Shown here one piece after another: positions 4,865-5,062 of a DNA stretch of 5,062 nt. The stretch comes from Bacillota bacterium (GTDB lineage: Bacteria; Bacillota; Clostridia; Peptostreptococcales; Thermotaleaceae). The stretch lies in assembly GCA_023623095.1 (NCBI GenBank), contig JAMNXX010000293.1, positions 1-5,062 of the forward strand, in the 5' to 3' direction. Numbering within the stretch: the stretch's first letter is position 1; every line of letters starts with the position of its first letter. The notes beneath the pieces are model-generated. The model saw only the letters and a program-made list of their open reading frames with translations. It did no database searches and had not been told where the DNA came from. A program made the translations under genes and the position numbers.

Positions 4865-5062
4865 GCTGTTGACGAGCTGCGCATATTCTTTTTTTGTAAT
4901 CTTCATATGAAGGTATTTAGTCATTTTTTTGCCCTTTTTTACTGTGAATAATTTCATCAAATGTTGATACTCCGGATGATGAAAAATCTCCGAATGCTGA
5001 TCCTCAAATTCTTCTTCTGTTTCCTTGATGAACCGAAAACCACAGCGCTGATAGCAGCGGAT
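4832..5062 (-). CDS. C-terminal part of a probable GNAT-type acetyltransferase (5' end outside window)
   Basis: The frame enters from the right edge and gives 76 residues to a TAA at 4832-4834. It begins IRCYQRCGFRFIKE, resembling the conserved YxxxGF near the end of GNAT acyl-CoA-dependent N-acetyltransferases. The rest is a charged, Lys- and His-rich tail longer than a minimal GNAT end, with MKLFTVKKGKK and LHMKITKKEYAQLVNSL. The fold call depends on this one short motif, so the substrate is unknown. The final codons and stop lie within DnaA-box-like sequence, and no clear terminator follows before the DUF1858 promoter. Confidence 0.6.
   Translation of the reverse strand: MRCYQRCGFRFIKETEEEFEDQHSEIFHHPEYQHLMKLFTVKKGKKMTKYLHMKITKKEYAQLVNSLSTKNMQNCE

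Overview
The window looks like chromosomal DNA from a low-GC Firmicute, most likely a member of the Clostridia. The reasons are AT-rich coding and spacer DNA, strong AGGAGG-type ribosome binding sites, a DnaI/DnaC-like helicase loader with an N-terminal zinc motif, a clostridial-style cyclic-peptide (agr-type) quorum-sensing cassette, and a small DUF1858 protein. I cannot name the genus.

Layout. A plus-strand helicase-loader-like ATPase, cut by the left window edge, ends at 987. The gap to the next gene (988-1576) has no credible coding sequence. It holds a striking 447-bp composite of nested inverted repeats (1019-1465) and a minus-strand terminator (1502-1525). From 3917 down to 1577, on the minus strand, runs a compact four-gene agr-type operon: a 47-codon AgrD-like signal precursor (3774-3917), an AgrC-like membrane histidine kinase (2308-3705), an AgrB-like processing peptidase (1782-2366) and an unrecognised 74-aa protein (1577-1801). 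A short divergent region carries the agr promoter on the minus strand and the promoter of tRNA-Thr(CGT) (4157-4232) on the plus strand. After the tRNA terminator comes an AT-rich spacer with a second, bidirectional terminator. Next is a minus-strand DUF1858 gene (4504-4722), then a cluster of four DnaA-box-like 9-mers (4811-4864), which overlaps the 3' end of a truncated minus-strand gene resembling a GNAT acetyltransferase (4832-5062).

How the genes work together. AgrD would be matured and exported through AgrB, and the cyclic peptide sensed by AgrC. The usual LytTR response regulator (AgrA) is not in the window, so it must be encoded elsewhere or replaced. The most interesting point is the signal precursor: the C-terminal His-Gln-Pro-Glu motif and tail are typical of clostridial AgrD, but the residue that should be the ring-forming Cys is Thr. 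This predicts a true lactone (ester) rather than a thiolactone. A terminator-like hairpin between agrD and agrC could make the signal transcript more abundant than the kinase and peptidase.

The DnaA-box cluster, with a helicase-loader gene about 4 kb away, suggests an origin-proximal position or a DnaA-binding regulatory or titration site. No dnaA or dnaN is visible, so this remains open.
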